NCBI GenBank assembly: GCA_016716435.1
Contig: JADJWI010000001.1
Coordinates: 186,001-250,000, forward strand
Direction: 5' to 3'
DNA length: 64,000 nt
Source of the DNA: Acidobacteriota bacterium
Lineage (GTDB): Bacteria; Acidobacteriota; Blastocatellia; Pyrinomonadales; Pyrinomonadaceae
Part shown: one piece after another, positions 60,100-64,000 of the stretch
Layout: every line of letters begins with the position of its first letter
Position numbering within the stretch: the first letter of the stretch is position 1
Notes under the pieces: model-generated
What the model was told of the DNA's origin: nothing
Database searches by the model: none
The model's input: only the letters and a program-made list of their open reading frames with translations
Translations under genes and position numbers: made by a program

Positions 60100-60155
60100 T
60101 TTTTCCTCAAAAGACAAAGGCGGCCGGAGCCAAATCGTGAAGCTCCGCCGCCTTT
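60100..60155 (-). terminator. Terminator/processing hairpin between rpsO and pnp
   Basis: Minus-strand AAAGGCGGCGGAGC ... GCTCCGGCCGCCTTT folds into a long stem (13 of 14 pairs, one bulged C) followed by GTCTTTT. It lies 7-60 bases before the pnp start. In E. coli the rpsO-pnp gap has a leaky terminator and an RNase III hairpin for PNPase autocontrol; this hairpin could have either role. Confidence 0.65.
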
Positions 60156-60338
60156 AGAGTTTGCTACGCAATGTAGATGTCTCGTTATGGTTTTGTACAA
60201 AGCTGTCACGTGCAGCTGCCGCCTTGAATGATTCTTTCACATGCCGCCGGGGTTGAAAACAACAACCCGGGCGGGAAAATTTGTTGCAATGGCCGGCAAC
60301 GGCCGGCCCCCAAAAACATGGCTTTCGGACGCGGAGGC

Positions 60339-60608
60339 TTAGCGCCTGAGTCCGAGCTTCTGGATGATCTGGTGATACTGTTCGATCTCTTTGCTCTTCA
60401 GATAATCAAGAAGTTTACGCCTACGAGAGACCATCTTGAGCAGGCCGCGACGCGAATGGTTGTCCTTCTTGTGCGTCCGGAAGTGCTCGGTAAGCTCATT
60501 GATACGCTGCGTCAAAAGTGCGATCTGCACCTGTGGTGAACCCGTATCGCTACCGTGTGTCTTGTAATCCTCTACGATCTGTTCCTTAACTGGTTTTGCT
60601 GTTGCCAT
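60339..60608 (-). CDS. rpsO: 30S ribosomal protein S15
   Basis: Binds the central domain of 16S rRNA and helps form an intersubunit bridge. 89 aa, the standard length. Family motifs: THGSDTGSPQVQIALLTQRINELTEHFRTHKKDNHSRRGLLKMVSRRRKLLDYLK. It lies upstream of pnp, the usual order, and downstream of accC. Confidence 0.98.
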   Translation of the reverse strand: MATAKPVKEQIVEDYKTHGSDTGSPQVQIALLTQRINELTEHFRTHKKDNHSRRGLLKMVSRRRKLLDYLKSKEIEQYHQIIQKLGLRR

Positions 60609-60758
60609 TTATACTTTCCGGCTCAAAATAGCCTCTCCTTTGGTACGCAGTAACTCCGTTCATCAAAAACGGTAACCACGAATATTATGAACTTTCGAGG
60701 GCGTGCAGCCCTTTTGAGAACAAAATGAATTATCCGCTATCCGTTAATAATAATCAAC

Positions 60759-62102
60759 TTATGCGTCAAATTCTTCCATGAACTTGGTCGAGAACTTGCC
60801 AGAGCGAAAACGCTCGTCCGCCATAATCTTGCGGTGGAGCGGGATGGTCGTTTTGATGCCCTCGACGACCATCATATCGAGTGCCCGCTGCATACGGGCG
60901 ATCGCGAGTTCGCGCGTCCGAGCGTGGACGATGAGCTTAGCGATCATTGAATCGTAATAGGGCGGTACGGTGTAGCCTGGATAGGCGGCCGTATCGACAC
61001 GGACGCCGGGACCGCCCGGAATATTGAACGCGGTGATCTTGCCGGGGCTCGGCGTAAATGTCACCGGGTCTTCGGCATTGATCCGGCACTCGATCGAATG
61101 CCCGACGATCTGCACATCGTCCTGCGAGTAGTAAAGCTCTTCGCCGGCCGCGATGCGGATCTGGTTGCGGACGATATCGGCAAGCGTGACCATCTCGGTG
61201 ACGGGGTGCTCGACCTGGATCCGCGTGTTCATCTCCATGAAATAGAAGCTGCCGTCCTCATCAAGCAGAAACTCGAAGGTTCCGGCGCTCGAATAGCCGA
61301 TCTCACGACAGGCCTTTACGGCGACCTCGCCCATGCGATTACGTGTCTCGGGGTCAATGGCCGGCGACGGAGCTTCCTCGAGAAGCTTTTGGTGCCGCCG
61401 CTGGATCGAGCACTCGCGCTCGCCAAGATGGATCACATTTCCGAATTCATCAGCGAGCACCTGGATCTCAATATGCCGCGGCCGCTCGAGATATCGTTCG
61501 ATGTAAACCGCTCCGTTCTTAAAAGCAGCAAGAGCTTCGGACTGTGCCGTCTCAAGGCTGCCGTGAAGCTCGCTTTCCTGGCGGACGATCCGCATTCCGC
61601 GGCCGCCGCCGCCGGCTGCTGCCTTGATGATGACAGGAAAACCTATCTCGCGGGCAAGCCGTGCTGCTTCTTCGGTCGATTCGATCGGTTCCGGGCTTCC
61701 GGGAAGTATCGGCACACCCGCGGCCTGCATGGTCCGCCGAGCTTCGACCTTATCGCCCATCATGGCGATGACCTCTGCTCGCGGGCCGATGAACTTGATG
61801 TTGCAGTCTTCGCAGATGGTGGCGAAGGTGGCGGATTCGGCCAAAAAGCCGTAGCCGGGATGGATCGCGTCAACGTTGGTGATCTCTGCAGCACTGATGA
61901 TGGCAGGGATATTTAGGTAGCTCTCGGCCGAAGGGTTACCGCCGACGCAGACCGCCTCATCGGCAAATTTTACGTGCAGGGCCTCGCGGTCCGCCACGGA
62001 ATGGACGGCGACGGTCTTGATGCCCATCTCCTTGCAGGTCCAGATGATACGGCAGGCGATCTCGCCGCGGTTGGCGATCAAAAGTTTGCGAATTTCTCTC
62101 AT
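60759..62102 (-). CDS. accC: Acetyl-CoA carboxylase, biotin carboxylase subunit
   Basis: Carboxylates biotin on AccB with ATP and bicarbonate, the first step of fatty acid synthesis. ATP-grasp fold: KLLIANRGEIACRIIWTCKE at the N-terminus, the glycine-rich loop VIIKAAAGGGGRGMRIV, the carboxylation motif PRHIEIQVLAD, ERECSIQRRHQKLLEEAPSP and the active-site MNTRIQVEHPVTE. The 447-aa length matches E. coli AccC (449). The ATG at 62102 is chosen over a longer frame to 62129 that runs into a repetitive spacer. It follows accB, with a palindromic spacer between. Confidence 0.97.
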   Translation of the reverse strand: MREIRKLLIANRGEIACRIIWTCKEMGIKTVAVHSVADREALHVKFADEAVCVGGNPSAESYLNIPAIISAAEITNVDAIHPGYGFLAESATFATICEDCNIKFIGPRAEVIAMMGDKVEARRTMQAAGVPILPGSPEPIESTEEAARLAREIGFPVIIKAAAGGGGRGMRIVRQESELHGSLETAQSEALAAFKNGAVYIERYLERPRHIEIQVLADEFGNVIHLGERECSIQRRHQKLLEEAPSPAIDPETRNRMGEVAVKACREIGYSSAGTFEFLLDEDGSFYFMEMNTRIQVEHPVTEMVTLADIVRNQIRIAAGEELYYSQDDVQIVGHSIECRINAEDPVTFTPSPGKITAFNIPGGPGVRVDTAAYPGYTVPPYYDSMIAKLIVHARTRELAIARMQRALDMMVVEGIKTTIPLHRKIMADERFRSGKFSTKFMEEFDA

Positions 62103-62107
62103 CGAAA

Positions 62108-62180
62108 ATAGTAAATCGTGAATCGTCAATCGTAATCAGAGGCAAATTCCTACGATTTACGATTCACGATTCACGATTTA
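62108..62180. repeat. AATCGT-type inverted repeat between accB and accC
   Basis: The spacer reads AAATCGTGAATCGTCAATCG on one side and ACGATTTACGATTCACGATT on the other. The unit AATCGTGAATCGT occurs twice directly and twice inverted around GAGGCAAATTCC. The ends can pair over more than 20 bases. No gene lies here; accC's start is at the edge. Confidence 0.7.
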
Positions 62181-62186
62181 CCCGGT

Positions 62187-62738
62187 TTATTTCCTTATAC
62201 CAAACAGCGGCTGGCCGAATTCGACCGGATCGCCGTTCTCTATGTAGACCTTGACGACCTCGCCTGAGGTTTCGGCTTGGATCTCGTTCATCAGCTTCAT
62301 CGCCTCGACGATGCAGACGACCGATTCCGGCGAGACCTTGCTTCCTTCGGAGACGTACGGATCCTTGTCCGGGCCCGGGGCACGATAGAACGTACCAACG
62401 ATCGGCGAGGTGATGATGTGCAGTCCTTCGTCCTCCGAGACGGCAGCGGATGCCGCGGTCTCGGCCGCCGGAGCGGCTTGCGGAACGGCTGGTGCGGCCG
62501 GCTGCGGAGCGGCAGCATAGACCGGAGCCGTCGCCTTGCTCAGGCGGACGCGGATGTTCTGGTTCTCGAACTCGAAATCGGTAAAGCCGTGCTCATTTAC
62601 CAACTCGGCAAGCTCACGCAGCTCGCCCATGTTCAGCGAAGCCTCGTGGTTGTGGCGGCGCTGATGTTTGCGGCGGCGAGTACCTTCGTTTTTAGGCGTG
62701 TCTTCCGCTGCCTGTGCCGATGCTGTTTGTTCGCTCAT
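62187..62738 (-). CDS. accB: Acetyl-CoA carboxylase biotin carboxyl carrier protein
   Basis: Carries biotin between AccC and the carboxyltransferase. The C-terminal biotinyl domain has the modified lysine in VEAMKLMNEIQAE and the thumb region IVGTFYRAPGPD. It is preceded by a Pro/Ala-rich hinge (AAPQPAAPAVPQAAPA). The first ~35 residues are a basic tail (RRRKHQRRHNHE) longer than in E. coli. 183 aa. It is encoded downstream of rplQ on the same strand and upstream of accC. Confidence 0.96.
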   Translation of the reverse strand: MSEQTASAQAAEDTPKNEGTRRRKHQRRHNHEASLNMGELRELAELVNEHGFTDFEFENQNIRVRLSKATAPVYAAAPQPAAPAVPQAAPAAETAASAAVSEDEGLHIITSPIVGTFYRAPGPDKDPYVSEGSKVSPESVVCIVEAMKLMNEIQAETSGEVVKVYIENGDPVEFGQPLFGIRK

Positions 62739-62765
62739 AGGTTGTTTCGCTCCTTTGTGGGCGCT

Positions 62766-63269
62766 TTAGCCTTTGGCGGCAAGTTCACGGGGGTTGTCAA
62801 CCAACTCGACAACGGCAAGCTCCGCATTATCGCCCGAACGGCGGCCGAGGCGGATGAGGCGCGTATAGCCGCCATTGCGGTCTTTGTAACGAACGCCAAG
62901 TTCATCGAAAAGCCGCTTGAGAGCCTTAACGCCGGCCGTACGCTCGATCGGGTCCTTCGCCTCGCCTTTTTTCCCGCGGAACCGGCTTTGCTCTTCCTTG
63001 AACTGCGAGTTGCCGGCGTGGAAAAAGCGGGCAGCCTGCCTGCGAAGATGCACCTCTTGTACCGTTGAATCGGCGCTTTCAAGATTATGTGCCTTGCGGG
63101 CGAGCGTTATCGCTTTCTCGATGAAAGGACGAAGTTCCTTCGCCTTCGGGACGGTGGTGATGATGTGTTCCTTGTCCGCATTGACGAGCGAGGTCGCCAT
63201 ATTGCGGAGCATCGACATGCGATGCTCGGTGGTTCGTCCCAATTTTCTGTGTGCCTTACGATGTCTCAT
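62766..63269 (-). CDS. rplQ: 50S ribosomal protein L17
   Basis: Large-subunit protein near the peptide exit. It begins MRHRKAHRKLGRTTEHRMSMLRN, the invariant family start, and continues with ARKAHNLE and FFHAGNSQFK-type segments. At 167 aa it is longer than E. coli L17 (127 aa) by a C-terminal extension ending RRSGDNAELAVVELVDN, common in many phyla. The start ATG at 63269 is two codons inside a TTG frame. It follows rpoA. Confidence 0.96.
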   Translation of the reverse strand: MRHRKAHRKLGRTTEHRMSMLRNMATSLVNADKEHIITTVPKAKELRPFIEKAITLARKAHNLESADSTVQEVHLRRQAARFFHAGNSQFKEEQSRFRGKKGEAKDPIERTAGVKALKRLFDELGVRYKDRNGGYTRLIRLGRRSGDNAELAVVELVDNPRELAAKG

Positions 63270-63357
63270 ATCCAAAACCAGGAAGTCGTGTAAATACTTT
63301 TCTATCGAATCGCCCCGGGCTTCCTGGTGTTCCGGGGTCTGATCGGCCTGGGCTCAG

Positions 63358-64000
63358 TTATTCGAGGTCGCGGCCGCCGGTTCCCGGGATCGGATTTCCC
63401 TGTTCGTCAAAGTCCATTCCAAAATCGAGGCCCATTCCGTGGAGCAGGTCCTTGATCTCGTTAAGCGACTTTTTGCCAAAATTCTTTGTATGGAGCATAT
63501 CACGCTCCGACCGCTTGATCAGGTCGCGGATCGAACGGATGTCCGCATTCTTGAGGCAGTTGTAAGAGCGGACCGAAAGCTCGAGCTCATCGACCGGCTT
63601 GTCGAGCAGGTCGTTCCGCATCAGGGGCGGACGGGCGATGTCCTCGTACTTGTACTCTTCTTCCTCTTCCTCAAAATTGATGAAGATCGACATGTGGTCC
63701 TTGACGAGCTTTGCCGCAAGGCCGATCGAATCTTCCGGCTTGACCGAGCCATCGGTCCAAACCTCGATGATCAACTTGTCGAATTCGGTGTTCGAACCCT
63801 GGCGGGTCTTATCGACCGAATAATTGACCTTCTTGATCGGCGTATGGACCGAATCGATCGGGATATAACCGACCGAGAGGTCATCGTCATTGTTGAACTC
63901 AGCCGAAACGTAGCCGCGGCCACGCTTGAGCCGCATCTCGATATTGACCGTGCCCGAGCCGCTGATGGTGGCAATGTGGACGTCGGTGTCGAGAACATCG
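63358..64000 (-). CDS. rpoA: RNA polymerase alpha subunit, C-terminal part, cut by window edge
   Basis: The window holds about 213 residues: the end of the N-terminal assembly domain (TVNIEMRLKRGRGYVSAEFN, DEDD-rich linker, PIDSVHTPIKKVNYSVDKTRQGSNTEFDKL) and the complete C-terminal DNA/activator-binding domain (LELSVRSYNCLKNADIRSIRDLIKRSERDMLHTKNFGKKSLNEIKDLL). This is the standard rpoA-rplQ order of the alpha operon. The N-terminus lies beyond position 64000. Confidence 0.96.
   Translation of the reverse strand, partial: DVLDTDVHIATISGSGTVNIEMRLKRGRGYVSAEFNNDDDLSVGYIPIDSVHTPIKKVNYSVDKTRQGSNTEFDKLIIEVWTDGSVKPEDSIGLAAKLVKDHMSIFINFEEEEEEYKYEDIARPPLMRNDLLDKPVDELELSVRSYNCLKNADIRSIRDLIKRSERDMLHTKNFGKKSLNEIKDLLHGMGLDFGMDFDEQGNPIPGTGGRDLE

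Overview
The window comes from a Gram-negative, diderm bacterium. My best guess is the Acidobacteriota, probably a Blastocatellia/Pyrinomonadaceae-like lineage. This is an inference from gene content: heptose-LPS and lipid A genes (WaaF, GmhB, LpxD), a winged-helix/transmembrane/beta-propeller regulator, clustered secreted amidohydrolase-like proteins, a PilS-PilR-PilA block, and small TonB_C and ExbD-like proteins. No rRNA or tRNA gene was found, so placement rests on protein style only.

Layout. 1-6.2 kb: the 5' part of a class A penicillin-binding protein, a K+ channel with an RCK domain, an epimerase-heptosyltransferase-heptose phosphatase operon, and a CHASE3-type histidine kinase. 6.4-12.6 kb: type IV pilus regulation, with PilS, the sigma-54 activator PilR, a sigma-54-like promoter, PilA and an O-antigen-ligase/TPR protein that could be a pilin glycosylase. 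12.7-15.4 kb: an ABC-2 export module. 15.4-25 kb: PriA, Uma2, LpxD, MsrB, small lipoproteins and a CadC-like beta-propeller regulator. 25-29.5 kb: three tandem secreted amidohydrolase-family genes, two of which lack the metal-binding HxH. 29.5-41 kb: the accessory part. It has Ada with a detached 3'-end remnant, a DUF1036 protein, a DCC oxidoreductase, DUF427, a mutS2 that carries palindromic repeats and is split by an in-frame TGA, a second gene-end remnant, dispersed palindromes, a 63-bp tandem repeat, scraps of other genes, an OLD-family ATPase/TOPRIM protein and a RepA-like ATPase surrounded by 9-bp minisatellites. 41-64 kb: mostly core genes: FtcD, CCA-adding enzyme, RpoD and DnaG, GlyRS, a PQQ-type propeller, a Ca2+-type P-ATPase, ExbD-like and TonB_C proteins, MscS, then the minus-strand block rpoA-rplQ-accB-accC-rpsO-pnp.

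Most noteworthy. (1) A family of short hairpin repeats beginning TAAGTCAGAACC is found at the lpxD and DCC-gene ends and three times inside mutS2. Each mutS2 copy keeps frame, and one lies 32 bases before a TGA that separates the ATPase part from the KOW/Smr part. (2) Two genes (mutS2 and ada) have a short, diverged copy of their own 3' end further downstream on the same strand, with one unrelated secreted-protein gene in between. This suggests insertion at, or replacement of, gene ends. (3) The 36.4-41 kb stretch combines gene scraps, MITE-like palindromes and a likely defence-type OLD protein. All functional calls come from reading translated sequence; no database search was run.
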